Shown: positions 17,801-30,269, numbered from the stretch's first letter. The stretch: DNA of 64,000 nucleotides from Bacillus sp. MYb209 (GCF_002975175.1 NZ_PCNZ01000002.1:354230-418229), one strand, 5' to 3'. Program-made: numbers and translations. Notes: generated from the sequence alone by a model not told the origin.

Positions 17801-18751
17801 ATGTCAACTGTACAAGTACCGAAATTAAATACGAAAGATCTTTTAACGTTAGAAGAATTGACGCAAGAAGAAATCATTTCTTTAATTGAGTTTGCTATAT
17901 ATTTAAAAAAGAATAAGCAGGAGCCTTTATTACAAGGGAAAATATTAGGGCTCATTTTTGATAAACATTCAACTCGTACTCGCGTTTCTTTTGAGGCAGG
18001 AATGGTACAGCTCGGAGGGCATGGAATGTTTTTAAGTGGGAAAGAGATGCAAATTGGAAGAGGAGAGACGGTTTCAGATACAGCGAAAGTATTATCTCAT
18101 TATATTGATGGGATTATGATACGTACATTCCCACACGCGGATGTGGAAGAGCTTGCGAAAGAATCGAGCATACCTGTTATTAACGGTTTAACTGATGATC
18201 ATCACCCTTGCCAAGCGTTAGCAGATTTAATGACGATATATGAAGAAGTTCATACGTTTAAAGGAATTAAATTAGCTTACGTAGGTGACGGGAATAATGT
18301 ATGTCATTCACTATTGTTAGCAAGTGCAAAAGTAGGAATGAATATGACTGTTGCGACTCCCGTAGGGTATGAGCCGAATGAAGAAATTGTAAAAAAAGCG
18401 TTAGCGATTGCAGATGAAACAGGGGCTGAAATTGAAATTTTGCATAACCCTGAATTAGCAGTAAGTGAAGCGGATTTTATATATACTGACGTTTGGATGA
18501 GTATGGGGCAAGAAGGAGAAGAAGAGAAATATACTTTATTCCAGCCATTCCAAGTAAATAAAGAGCTTGTTATAAATGCGAAACAAACATATCGTTTCTT
18601 GCACTGTTTGCCTGCTCATCGTGAAGAAGAAGTAACTGGAGAGATTATAGATGGGCCACAGTCTATCGTTTTTGAGCAAGCTGGTAATCGATTGCACGCT
18701 CAAAAAGCGTTATTAGTGAGTTTGTTTCAAACTACTGGAAAACCTTCCTAA
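17801..18751 (+). CDS. argF: Ornithine carbamoyltransferase
   Basis: Makes citrulline from ornithine and carbamoyl phosphate. The 316-residue product has the carbamoyl phosphate motif STRTR (residues 57-61), [12 protein letters not shown] and the catalytic HCLPAHR. AAGGGGG precedes ATG 17801. In B. subtilis carA-carB stand between argD and argF; here the two genes are 12 bp apart. The stop codon lies inside the terminator stem. Confidence 0.96.
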   Translation: MSTVQVPKLNTKDLLTLEELTQEEIISLIEFAIYLKKNKQEPLLQGKILGLIFDKHSTRTRVSFEAGMVQLGGHGMFLSGKEMQIGRGETVSDTAKVLSHYIDGIMIRTFPHADVEELAKESSIPVINGLTDDHHPCQALADLMTIYEEVHTFKGIKLAYVGDGNNVCHSLLLASAKVGMNMTVATPVGYEPNEEIVKKALAIADETGAEIEILHNPELAVSEADFIYTDVWMSMGQEGEEEKYTLFQPFQVNKELVINAKQTYRFLHCLPAHREEEVTGEIIDGPQSIVFEQAGNRLHAQKALLVSLFQTTGKPS

Positions 18752-18768
18752 AAAGGAAGGTTTTTTTA
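18738..18768 (+). terminator. Terminator of the arg operon
   Basis: AAACCTTCCT and AGGAAGGTTT form a stem followed by seven T; its left arm includes the end of argF. Confidence 0.9.
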
Positions 18769-18901
18769 TATTGAAATGTCGGATGTATATTTGGTTAATC
18801 ATCTCTATATCATTTATAATAAAAAGAGAAAACTAAATTTGTTTTTCATATCATGTAAGGACATACTAGATAGAAAAAATATAGTTAAAGAGATGATAAT
18901 T

Positions 18902-19453
18902 GTGAAGACAACTAAGAAGACATATTCGTTTTTTCAGCGAATGTGGAGAATATTAAAGTTTCAATATTTTAAGTTGCTCCGATCACCAGAAGGAGCAAAA
19001 AAAGTATCATTAGGTTTTGCTATTGGATTTGGGCTAGAAATGTTAGTAATTTATACGGCATCGCTCGTATATTTAATATTTTATCCAATTGTCAGGTTAG
19101 CAAAGGGATCTTTTCCAGCCGCAGTCATTGGTAATATTATTGGGAAAATATCGTTTCTCCCAGTATTTTTGTTTCCGTTTGCTTATGCGTTAGGGAAAAC
19201 GATTTATCCATTTGATGTACAGAAAATACATCATAAACCATTTACGATATCAGATTTGTTTTCGAGCCATATTTTTACGATGTTAAAGAGCTTATTACAG
19301 AGTGAAATATATGTATTAATTGGTATGACGATAATAGGAATTGTGTTTGGGGTAATTTCATATTTCGTTGTGCATTATTTATATGAAAAGAATCGTAAGT
19401 TACGTTTGAAGAAAAGAAAGAAACAAGTGAGAGAACCACTTGTGCAAATATAA
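18902..19453 (+). CDS. DUF2062-family membrane protein
   Basis: A protein of about 183 residues with the DUF2062 pattern: LLRSPEGAKKVSLGFAIGF near the start, then three or four membrane segments and a very basic tail (KLRLKKRKKQ). Function is unknown. The frame is open from 18776; I chose GTG 18902 because AAAGAGATG stands about eight bases before it, but ATG 18893 is also possible. No neighbour suggests a pathway. Confidence 0.75.
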   Translation: MKTTKKTYSFFQRMWRILKFQYFKLLRSPEGAKKVSLGFAIGFGLEMLVIYTASLVYLIFYPIVRLAKGSFPAAVIGNIIGKISFLPVFLFPFAYALGKTIYPFDVQKIHHKPFTISDLFSSHIFTMLKSLLQSEIYVLIGMTIIGIVFGVISYFVVHYLYEKNRKLRLKKRKKQVREPLVQI

Positions 19454-19510
19454 AGAATGTCACATTCATTTTCTCCTTTGAATATGTTTAAGAAAAAGGG
19501 GAGAGAATGA

Positions 19511-19717
19511 ATGTATTATTATTACGTATCTCAAGTATACTCGTATCCAACATATTATCCGATACATGATATGCGAAGACAATTTGGAGTGTATCAGCAA
19601 CCACAGCAAGTGCCGCAACTACAACAACCTGAGCAACAGGTTACTCAAGAGAAAAAACCGTATTTAACGACATGGCCGTATTCAAATGTTTATTATGGTA
19701 ATTATTACGAATCATAA
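19511..19717 (+). CDS. Tyr/Gln/Pro-rich small protein, unknown
   Basis: 68 residues with 15 Tyr or more, a Gln-Pro-rich centre (QQPQQVPQLQQPEQQ) and Tyr-rich ends (MYYYYVSQVYSYPTYY; NVYYGNYYES). GGGGAGAG precedes ATG 19511. Such low-complexity Tyr-rich proteins in Bacillus are often spore-coat or exosporium components, but nothing here proves that. No membrane segment or signal peptide is seen. Confidence 0.7.
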   Translation: MYYYYVSQVYSYPTYYPIHDMRRQFGVYQQPQQVPQLQQPEQQVTQEKKPYLTTWPYSNVYYGNYYES

Positions 19718-19746
19718 AGCTGCTTCTATTTAGAAGCAGCTTTATG
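19714..19746. terminator. Hairpin between the Tyr-rich gene and the MarR gene
   Basis: AAAGCTGCTTCTA pairs with TAGAAGCAGCTTT between the two convergent stops. The T-tract is only three bases on each strand. Confidence 0.75.
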
Positions 19747-20188
19747 CGTTTGTTTTCAAAATTAAATTTTGAATGGTTTGAAGAGAATAAATGAGCTTTT
19801 CGCGCTCTTCCTCAGATAATGTTTGAAAATTTTCTTTTAGTTTGTCTAAAATGAATTGCTGATACTGACCTACTAGTAATTTCCCTTCAGCTGTTAGGGA
19901 AATTAAAATGACCCGTCGATCTTTTTCGCTATAATGACGCTCTATTAGTTCTTCTTGAATGAGTTTGTTTAATAGAGGGGTCATATTAGGCCGTGAAATC
20001 GCTAGCCGCTTGCCAATTTCTGAAACTGCTAATGTACCATTTTCATGCAAAAGCAGTAACACCTGTGTATGTGATGGCGGCATATGTCTTTGAGAAGAAA
20101 ATTCTCCTGGAAGCATAAATTTGCGATAAAAAAGAGGCACTAGCGAAAGAAGATGATCAACAATACGTTCCCACTCGCGTGATTCCAT
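19742..20188 (-). CDS. MarR-family transcriptional regulator
   Basis: A 148-residue winged-helix regulator: GTLAVSEIGKRLAISRPNMT is the HTH, and EKDRRVILISLTAEG is the wing with the family's DRR signature. ATG 20188 is chosen because GGAAGGGGG stands seven bases upstream; the frame extends to 20212. The target is unknown. The neighbours are a Tyr-rich small protein and an SGNH lipoprotein, neither an obvious efflux partner. Confidence 0.9.
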   Translation of the reverse strand: MESREWERIVDHLLSLVPLFYRKFMLPGEFSSQRHMPPSHTQVLLLLHENGTLAVSEIGKRLAISRPNMTPLLNKLIQEELIERHYSEKDRRVILISLTAEGKLLVGQYQQFILDKLKENFQTLSEEEREKLIYSLQTIQNLILKTNA

Positions 20189-20260
20189 ATAACGGCCCCC
20201 TTCCACTATCATTGTAACAAAAAAGACAAGGTATAAAAATAGAATTGTTTCATGGCAGCC

Positions 20261-21040
20261 TTAATATTTGTAGGATAACACTTGCTTTGTAAATGAATTG
20301 GCAATAATCGCATAACCGCTATCATTTGGGTGTACTTGGTCAAATAGTAAATCTTTTTTATCATTCGATATTAATTTGCGAATTGGTAAAACGATCGACG
20401 GTTGATGTGCTTTTGAAATAGAATAAATAGAATCATTCCAACCATCTAAAAACATATCTGCATAACTTGCGATGGAGTCATCTAGTTGTAAAGGGTTATA
20501 GAGCTCAGAGAGAATGAGTAAAGCATCCGGATTTTGATCTCGAACGGTCTTTACAATAGTTTTTACATCCGTTTCAAAACGAGTTTTTTCTTTATTTAAC
20601 ATTTTAATACCATCAATAACACCTACATCACGATTTAAGCGAAATAAATTGTTTCCACCAATATTAATAGTAATGATATTGGCTTCCCTAATTTTTTGTT
20701 GTACTTCTTCTAACTGAACTTTTTTAACGAGACGATCTGTAGTGAGACCGTTTACACCGAGGTTTTCTACCGTAATTGGTTTATGAATTTGTCCTTCTAG
20801 TTGCTTAGAAGCTAATTCGGCAAATCCCCCTTGTGTAGACCCATATCCTTTGGCGAGTGAATCACCTAATACGAGATGATAAAAGGAGTCGTTCGTTTGC
20901 TTATCAATCCAACTCGGAGCAGATGTTTTTTCTGCTTTTCCTTCAGTTTCTTTTTGTTCTGTCTCATCGTTCTTTTCAAAATTAGAACAAGAAATGATTA
21001 GAAGGAGGAGACAAACAATTGTTAAGATGACTTTTTTCAT
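20261..21040 (-). CDS. SGNH/GDSL-hydrolase-family lipoprotein
   Basis: The 259-residue product starts with a lipoprotein signal whose likely lipobox is LIISC (Cys18), followed by a charged linker. The SGNH blocks are visible: GDSLAKGYG (Ser nucleophile), NIGGNN (Asn block), and DQVHPNDSGY with the catalytic Asp and His. It is probably an extracellular, membrane-anchored esterase or lipase. GGAGGATG precedes the ATG. Substrate unknown. Confidence 0.88.
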   Translation of the reverse strand: MKKVILTIVCLLLLIISCSNFEKNDETEQKETEGKAEKTSAPSWIDKQTNDSFYHLVLGDSLAKGYGSTQGGFAELASKQLEGQIHKPITVENLGVNGLTTDRLVKKVQLEEVQQKIREANIITINIGGNNLFRLNRDVGVIDGIKMLNKEKTRFETDVKTIVKTVRDQNPDALLILSELYNPLQLDDSIASYADMFLDGWNDSIYSISKAHQPSIVLPIRKLISNDKKDLLFDQVHPNDSGYAIIANSFTKQVLSYKY

Positions 21041-21169
21041 AAATTCATCCTCCTTGTAATTGGTAATTGTATCATATTCAGCAGTATAAGCAATGTAAGG
21101 GCATATTATATATTTATGAAAAATTCACAATAACTTTACAGAAAATTTGTAGAAGTGTGTCAAAAAATA

Positions 21170-21199
21170 TTGACGGTATGAAAGTACTTTAGATATGAT
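21170..21199 (+). promoter_or_regulatory. Promoter of the LPXTG nucleotidase gene
   Basis: TTGACG at 21170-21175 and TATGAT at 21194-21199 are separated by 18 bp, about 110 bp before the GTG start. Confidence 0.6.
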
Positions 21200-21311
21200 A
21201 ATGTCAGATAAGGTGAAAATCATCGCTCTAATAGAAGAAAAAGGTATGTGATTAGGGAATGATAGAGATTCATTTCATTATTTTGGGGTAATTGTATAAG
21301 GGGGATCTTTT

Positions 21312-23714
21312 GTGAAAAAGTCAAAAAAAATGCTAGCTGGAGCAACTCTTGCTATGGGCGTTATAGCGCCACAAGTCTTGCCAACAACAGTTCATGCGGA
21401 GGGAAAATCTGGGGAGAGTACAGTTAACTTACGAATTTTAGAAACATCAGATATTCACGTTAACTTAATGAATTACGATTATTATCAAACGAAAACAGAT
21501 AATAAAGTGGGTCTCGTGCAAACTGCAACACTTGTTAATAAAGCACGTGAAGAAGCGAAGAACTCTGTCCTATTTGATGATGGGGATGCATTACAAGGAA
21601 CGCCGCTTGGAGATTATGTGGCGAATAAAATAAACGATCCGAAGAATCCTGTTGATTCAAGTTATGTACATCCATTATATCGTTTAATGAATTTAATGAA
21701 GTATGACGTCATCTCTCTTGGGAATCATGAATTTAACTACGGTTTAGATTATTTAAACAAAGTGATTAGTAAAACGGAGTTCCCGGTTATTAACTCGAAT
21801 GTTTATAAAGATGATCATGATGGTATTGAAGAGAACGACCAAAATTACTTTGAACCATATCATATTTTAGAAAAAGAAGTAGTGGATGAAGCAGGCCAAA
21901 AACAAACAGTGAAAATCGGTGTAATGGGATTTGTTCCACCTCAAGTTATGAACTGGGATAAAGCGAATTTAGAAGGAAAAGTAAAAGCGAAAGATATTGT
22001 TGAAACAGCGAAGAAAATGGTACCGAAAATGAAAGAAGAAGGTGCAGACGTTATCGTTGCATTAGCTCATTCAGGTGTTGATAAGAGTGGATACAATGTT
22101 GGCATGGAAAACGCATCGTTTTATTTAACAGAAGTTCCTGGTGTAGATGCAGTATTAATGGGACATTCACATACTGAAGTGAAGGATGTATTTAATGGGG
22201 TTCCGGTTGTAATGCCTGGCGTTTTTGGCAGTAACTTAGGTATTATCGATATGCAATTGAAAAAGGTAAACGGAAAATGGGAAGTACAAAAAGAGCAATC
22301 TAAGCCACAACTTCGTCCGATTGCTGATGGTAAGGGTAATCCATTAGTAGAATCTGATCAAAAATTAGTTAATGAAATTAAAGATGATCATAAAGCAACA
22401 ATCGATTATGTAAATACAGCTGTAGGTAAAACGACAGCACCAATCAATAGTTATTTTTCACTAGTACAAGATGATCCTTCAGTACAACTTGTGACAAATG
22501 CACAAAAATGGTATGTAGAAAAGCTATTCGCTGAAAACGGGCAATATAGTAAATATAAAGGAATTCCAGTACTATCTGCAGGAGCACCATTTAAAGCAGG
22601 TGGCCGAAACGGTGCTTCATATTATACGGATATTCCAGCAGGGACGTTAGCAATTAAAAACGTAGCGGATTTATATGTATATCCAAATACATTATATGCT
22701 GTGAAAGTAAATGGAGCGCAAGTGAAAGAATGGCTTGAAATGTCTGCAGGTCAGTTTAATCAAATTGATCCAAAGAAAACAGATGAACAACAGCTGGTAA
22801 ATATAGGATATCCTACATATAACTTTGATATTTTAGATGGTTTAAAATACGAAATTGATGTGACGCAACCGGCGAAATATGATAAAGATGGAAAAGTTGT
22901 AAATGCAAATACGAATCGTATTGTAAATATGACGTATGAAGGTAAGCCTGTAGCCGACACTCAAGAGTTCATCGTTGCTACAAATAACTATCGTGGAAGT
23001 AGCCAAACATTCCCTGGTGTAAGTAAAGGGGAGGTTGTATACCAATCGCAAGATGAAACACGTCAAATCATTGTGAAGTATATGCAAGAAACACCAGTTA
23101 TTGATCCAGCAGCTGATCAAAATTGGACATTTAAACCAATTGTTGCAGATAAATTAAATACAACATTTGACTCTTCACCAAATGCGCAAAAGCATATAAA
23201 GAAAGATGGGAAAATATCATATGTTGGACCATCTGAAAATGAATTTGCTAAATATGCAATTGATATAACGAAAAAGAACGAAGATGATAAGGAAACTGGT
23301 GGAGAAAATCCAACGACACCGCCAACAGGTGATGGAGGCAATGGAGAAAATCCAACGACACCGCCAACAGGTGATGGAGGCAATGGAGAAAATCCAACGA
23401 CACCGCCAACAGGTGATGGAGGCAATGGAGAAAATCCAACGACACCGCCAACAGGTGATGGAGGCAATGGAGAAAATCCAACGACACCGCCAACAGGTGA
23501 TGGAGGCAATGGAGAAAATCCAACAACACCGCCAACAGGTGATGGAGGCAATGGAGAAAATCCAACAACTGTAAGTGAAAATAAAGAAGCTGAAAAAGAT
23601 GAACGTGATTTACCGAAAACAGGTACAAGCGTCACTTCTACAATTGGAGCAGGACTTGCGTTTGTAGGAGCAGGTTTACTTATGTTATTTAGAAGAAAGA
23701 AAGCAAATAGATAG
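21312..23714 (+). CDS. Cell-wall-anchored 2',3'-cyclic nucleotide phosphodiesterase / 5'-nucleotidase
   Basis: The 800-residue surface enzyme has a signal peptide ending near residue 30 (TTVHAEG), a calcineurin-like metallophosphatase domain (TSDIHVNL, DDGDALQGT, LGNHEFNYG, MGHSHTEV; about residues 40-290), a 5'-nucleotidase C-terminal domain (about 365-590), six copies of a 14-residue Pro/Thr/Gly repeat (about 664-747) and an LPKTG sorting signal at 767-771 with membrane helix and basic tail. It should release phosphate and nucleosides from extracellular nucleotides. GTG 21312 follows AAGGGGGA. Confidence 0.93.
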   Translation: MKKSKKMLAGATLAMGVIAPQVLPTTVHAEGKSGESTVNLRILETSDIHVNLMNYDYYQTKTDNKVGLVQTATLVNKAREEAKNSVLFDDGDALQGTPLGDYVANKINDPKNPVDSSYVHPLYRLMNLMKYDVISLGNHEFNYGLDYLNKVISKTEFPVINSNVYKDDHDGIEENDQNYFEPYHILEKEVVDEAGQKQTVKIGVMGFVPPQVMNWDKANLEGKVKAKDIVETAKKMVPKMKEEGADVIVALAHSGVDKSGYNVGMENASFYLTEVPGVDAVLMGHSHTEVKDVFNGVPVVMPGVFGSNLGIIDMQLKKVNGKWEVQKEQSKPQLRPIADGKGNPLVESDQKLVNEIKDDHKATIDYVNTAVGKTTAPINSYFSLVQDDPSVQLVTNAQKWYVEKLFAENGQYSKYKGIPVLSAGAPFKAGGRNGASYYTDIPAGTLAIKNVADLYVYPNTLYAVKVNGAQVKEWLEMSAGQFNQIDPKKTDEQQLVNIGYPTYNFDILDGLKYEIDVTQPAKYDKDGKVVNANTNRIVNMTYEGKPVADTQEFIVATNNYRGSSQTFPGVSKGEVVYQSQDETRQIIVKYMQETPVIDPAADQNWTFKPIVADKLNTTFDSSPNAQKHIKKDGKISYVGPSENEFAKYAIDITKKNEDDKETGGENPTTPPTGDGGNGENPTTPPTGDGGNGENPTTPPTGDGGNGENPTTPPTGDGGNGENPTTPPTGDGGNGENPTTPPTGDGGNGENPTTVSENKEAEKDERDLPKTGTSVTSTIGAGLAFVGAGLLMLFRRKKANR
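23301..23570 (+). repeat. 42-bp tandem repeat, six copies plus a partial one
   Basis: Each 42-bp unit encodes GENPTTPPTGDGGN. The first five are identical and the sixth differs by a silent ACG to ACA; an 18-base partial copy follows. The repeat forms the wall-spanning spacer before LPKTG. Near-identity suggests recent expansion. Confidence 0.95.
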
Positions 23715-23723
23715 TAAAGTATT

Positions 23724-23764
23724 GTAAAAAAAAGGATTACCAATTATGGTAATCCTTTTTTTAC
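23724..23764. terminator. Bidirectional terminator between the nucleotidase and nhaC-like genes
   Basis: AAAAGGATTACC/GGTAATCCTTTT over AATTAT with A and T runs on either side serves both convergent genes. Confidence 0.9.
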
Positions 23765-23771
23765 GTATATA

Positions 23772-25145
23772 TTATGAAACTGGTACTGCTTTTTCTTTCT
23801 TCCATGAAAGACCAAATCCAGTGAAACCAACAATAATTGTTACGACTGGACAAGCTAAACAGAAGATTGCGTATGGAACATAATCGATTGTTGGAACGCT
23901 AAGGACGTTTGTTAAGAATACGCCACTTACACCCCATGGTACGAGCGGATTAATTACTGTACCAGCATCTTCTAGTACTCGTGATAAATTACGACGTTCT
24001 AAACCGACTTCATCGTATTTGTTAGCGAATGCTTGTCCTGTTAAAACGATTGATAGGTATTGCTCGCCGAGTAAGAAGTTTACACCAATTGCAGTTGAAG
24101 CAGTAGAAATAATTAAGCGTGTACTATTTTTTACGAAGCTAGAGATGATATTCATCAGCTGCGTGATAATGCCCATTCCTTGTAGTAATCCCCCCATACA
24201 AAGAGCTAGGAAAATAAGAGCAATTGACATCATCATACTTTGTAAACCACCGCGAGATAATAAGCTATCAATATCTTTTATACCAGTTTTAGAAACGTAA
24301 CCATCTTGCATAATTTTCATTAAATCAGCTAAAGAAGTACTAGGTTTAAAAATAAATAGAATGATGATCCCTACTACGATTCCAGCAAGTAATGTTGGAA
24401 CTGCTGGAACCTTTTTAAATGCGAATAGGAACAGTAATAAAATCGGAATAAGTGTAACGATAGAAATCGTTGCATTTTTTTCTAACGTATTAATAAAAGT
24501 TGAGAAATCAACATCGCCTCCAGATCCACTTCCTAAAATGAAAAATGCAATAAAAGCAATAATGAAAGCTGGAACTGTCGTCCAAAGCATGTTACGAATA
24601 TGTTCAAATAAATCTACACCCGTTACAGCTGGAGCTAAGTTTGTTGTATCAGATAAAGGAGACATTTTATCCCCAAAGAATGCACCAGAAATAATTGCAC
24701 CAGCGATAAGAGCTGGATCGTATCCAAGAGCACTACCCATGCCCATAAAGGCAAGTCCTACAGTTGCAGCAGTTGTAAAAGCACTACCGATACTTGTTCC
24801 AACAATTGCACAAACAACAAAAACAGTTGGAACGAAAATTTTTGGAGATACAAGTTGGAAGCCGTATACCATTAAAGTTGGAATTGTTCCAGCTGCGATC
24901 CAAACACTGATTAATACGCCTACAAGTAAGAAAATAAATATAGATGGAATACCAGCTGAAATACTACTGATTATCCCTTTTTCCATAGTAGACCAAGAGA
25001 TTTTTTTCATAAATCCAAACGCTAATAAAATAACGATACCGAATAAAATTGGGATATGCGGTGAAACTTCTAATTGAATAACACTAAAACCAATACAGAA
25101 AAAGATAAAAATTGTTAAAAGAACAGATTCAATTTTTGAAACCAT
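23772..25145 (-). CDS. NhaC-family antiporter, probable tyrosine-related transporter
   Basis: A 457-residue membrane protein of about 11-12 helices with NhaC-family features (GTSIGSAFTTAATVGLAFMG; FFGDKMSPLSDTTNLAPA; EDAGTVINPLVPWG). GGAGGGG precedes ATG 25145. By family it exchanges Na+ and H+ or an organic solute. The T-box leader upstream, with a predicted TAC specifier, implies induction when tRNA-Tyr is uncharged, so tyrosine or precursor transport is the better guess; a Tyr T-box before NhaC-like genes has been proposed in comparative studies as I recall. Confidence 0.85.
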   Translation of the reverse strand: MVSKIESVLLTIFIFFCIGFSVIQLEVSPHIPILFGIVILLAFGFMKKISWSTMEKGIISSISAGIPSIFIFLLVGVLISVWIAAGTIPTLMVYGFQLVSPKIFVPTVFVVCAIVGTSIGSAFTTAATVGLAFMGMGSALGYDPALIAGAIISGAFFGDKMSPLSDTTNLAPAVTGVDLFEHIRNMLWTTVPAFIIAFIAFFILGSGSGGDVDFSTFINTLEKNATISIVTLIPILLLFLFAFKKVPAVPTLLAGIVVGIIILFIFKPSTSLADLMKIMQDGYVSKTGIKDIDSLLSRGGLQSMMMSIALIFLALCMGGLLQGMGIITQLMNIISSFVKNSTRLIISTASTAIGVNFLLGEQYLSIVLTGQAFANKYDEVGLERRNLSRVLEDAGTVINPLVPWGVSGVFLTNVLSVPTIDYVPYAIFCLACPVVTIIVGFTGFGLSWKKEKAVPVS

Positions 25146-25284
25146 TGTTTTCCCCTCCTAATTAATCGAAAATAGCCTTTTTTATATAAAATTCGCCAAT
25201 ATTATATATTTCCTTCTAAAATTTAGAATTTTTTGACAAATTACCGGTAAATTTTGACACTTCTATATGATACGGAAATGATTG

Positions 25285-25350
25285 GATAAAAAAACGTCCC
25301 TGCATATAATTATGCAGGGACGAAGAAATCGCGGTACCACCCTAGCTTGT
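25285..25350 (-). ncRNA. Second T-box bulge/terminator unit
   Basis: On the minus strand AGGGTGGTACCGCG (25343-25330) is followed by GTCCCTGCAT...ATGCAGGGAC and seven T (to about 25288). This repeats the antiterminator and terminator part of the T-box just upstream but has no stem I or specifier of its own. Confidence 0.85.
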
Positions 25351-25393
25351 GAAATGAATGTATCACAAAATAAAGGGTCGTATGGTATGCGCT

Positions 25394-25645
25394 AATAAAA
25401 TAAAAACGCCCCTGCAATATATGCAGGGACGAAAAATTCGCGGTACCACCCTAAATTGTGAAACAGTGTCGTTTCACCACTCTTTAGACATAACGGTCTA
25501 TAACCGTCTTTCACTACTCCTCACGTTTCGTAAAAGAAGCTCCAGGGGGTAATTCATAAATCGCTCTGTACTGGTTCGCACCGACCACCAGCTCTCTGAA
25601 ATCAGAAAACGAAATACTACTAAATCCTATCAACGCCGATTCATA
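25394..25645 (-). ncRNA. T-box leader, predicted tyrosine specifier
   Basis: Read on the minus strand: stem I begins near 25610 (CAGAGAGCTGGTGG), the specifier context TATGAATTACCCCCTGGAGC places TAC at 25551-25549 one base after GAA, the T-box AGGGTGGTACCGCGAA lies at about 25452-25437, and the terminator CGTCCCTGCAT...GCAGGGGCG plus TTTTTA ends near 25400. It controls the nhaC-like gene. TAC rather than TTA is my reading by alignment to remembered glyQS and tyrS leaders. Confidence 0.88.
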
Positions 25646-25783
25646 TGATGTTAGTTAAATTTTTATCATATATTCGTCTTACATGTCAATAAAAATGTTC
25701 AATAATTTTTTAGGGAAATAAAGGAGAAAGGTTTTAATACTGTGAAAATGTGCGTTATAATGAATTTGAAAGGGGAGGAAAGA

Positions 25784-26140
25784 GTGAAGAAAAAAATAAT
25801 TCTTTTTACCACCTTACTAGTCGTTGGCGGAAGTGCTGGAATTTACACAGCTTTTGCAGCTGAATCAGAGCAGTCGAAACAAAAGCAAATACAGCAGTCA
25901 GAAGTGAAGAAAGTGAAAGAAACTGAAGAGAAGAAATCGATGGAAAAAGCAGCTGCGAAACTAGGAGTTTCTACTGAGGGGAAAACAAAAGAAGAGATTG
26001 CGAAAGAAGTAGATACCGCTAGGTTTGAGCAGCGCCATGATTTATTAATTGAGCATGCTAAGCAACTTGGAATTGATACAGAAGGAAAAAAAGATGAAGA
26101 GATTATTTTAGAAATTGGGAAGATACAACATGGAAAGTAG
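25784..26140 (+). CDS. Small secreted protein with LG-x-x-TEGK repeats
   Basis: 118 residues: a signal peptide (KKKIILFTTLLVVGGSAG...FAA) followed by a Lys/Glu-rich helical domain with two repeats, AAAKLGVSTEGKTKEEIAKEV and HAKQLGIDTEGKKDEEIILEI in pattern. GTG 25784 is preceded by GGGGAGG; an ATG at 25742 has no such site. A related protein is encoded at 32224-32544, on the other side of the biotin operon. Function unknown; it is followed by its own terminator, so it is not part of bio. Confidence 0.8.
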   Translation: MKKKIILFTTLLVVGGSAGIYTAFAAESEQSKQKQIQQSEVKKVKETEEKKSMEKAAAKLGVSTEGKTKEEIAKEVDTARFEQRHDLLIEHAKQLGIDTEGKKDEEIILEIGKIQHGK

Positions 26141-26174
26141 AACAACTTATCTTATGATAAGTTGTTCTTTTTTA
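26140..26174 (+). terminator. Terminator before the biotin operon
   Basis: GAACAACTTATC/GATAAGTTGTTC over TTAT is followed by TTTTTT. Confidence 0.92.
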
Positions 26175-26197
26175 AGAACTATTTGATTTAAAAATAA

Positions 26198-26250
26198 TTG
26201 ACAGTCATTTAGATTTAATGTTAACTATATTTATAAACAAGTTAACATAA
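26198..26250 (+). promoter_or_regulatory. Biotin operon promoter and BirA operator
   Basis: TTGACA lies at 26198-26203. The operator is ATGTTAAC (26218-26225), 15 bp, then GTTAACAT (26241-26248), the palindromic half-sites and spacing of Gram-positive BirA sites. A TTAACT hexamer 17 bp after the -35 would overlap the left half-site, so biotin-loaded BirA would block RNA polymerase. Confidence 0.9.
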
Positions 26251-26262
26251 GGGGTGGCAATT

Positions 26263-29528
<3,266 letters not shown>

Positions 29529-29532
<4 letters not shown>

Positions 29533-30269
29533 AAGAGCTGAAGATTATTTTTATTCCTGGATGGGGAATGGAAGAAGAGGTTTGGACTTTAGTTCTGCCG
29601 TATTTTAAAGGATATTCTGTTCAATGTGTAGAGTGGCGTAATGTGAAAGAAAGTAGTGAATTTGCGGGACGTATTATAGATGCAGCAAATGATGAAAATG
29701 TGATTTTAGTTGGGTGGTCATTAGGAGCACTAGCAGCTATCCAATCTTATAAAAAGATTAAGGCAAAAGGTATAGTTTTAATAGGTGGTACTGCTAAATT
29801 TGCAATTACTAACGACTATACAAGTGGGTGGAATGCTTCATTTGTAGAACGTATGAAAAAGAATTTAGTAAGGCAGAAAGAAAGTACGCTACAGCGCTTC
29901 TATGAAAATATGTTTACGAAAAATGAGTTAAAAGAGAATAAGAATTTTGAAGAGATTACAATGCGATTTAAAGGCGACTCGATTCAGTCTTTGCAATTAG
30001 GTTTAGATTATTTAATAGAAACAGATATGAGAAATGAATTAATAGATATGAAAGTCCCATTGTTACTTCTCCATGGAGAGCAGGATGTAATATGTCCATT
30101 GTCTGCAGCCCATAGTATGGCGAATAATACGAATGCCAATCTAAAAGTAGTAAGCGGTGCTGGGCATGCATTATGTGTAATGAATTTTGAATATTGTGCA
30201 AATGAAATTATTCAATTTGTAGAGGGGATACGACATGATCAACAAAACGTTACTGCAAAAACGGTTTAA
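29529..30269 (+). CDS. bioH: Alpha/beta hydrolase, probable pimeloyl-ACP methyl ester esterase
   Basis: The 246-residue alpha/beta hydrolase has an FIPGWGME oxyanion loop, the nucleophile elbow GWSLGAL, an Asp in [11 protein letters not shown] and His in GAGHALC, a complete triad. BioH frees pimeloyl-ACP from its methyl ester after chain growth started by BioC. It overlaps bioF by four bases and bioC by 35, so it belongs to the operon. Sequence alone cannot exclude another esterase type. Confidence 0.88.

Noticed and set aside
23117-23743. Long frames in all directions across the 42-bp repeats (for example a Pro/Val-rich frame on the minus strand)
   Set aside because: A 42-bp repeat is a multiple of three, so any frame without stop in one unit stays open. 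They are shadows of the LPXTG nucleotidase.
24361-25077. 238-codon plus-strand frame opposite the nhaC-like gene
   Set aside because: Antisense shadow of a membrane protein gene: no ribosome site, biased composition (Ile, Thr, Pro, Ala).
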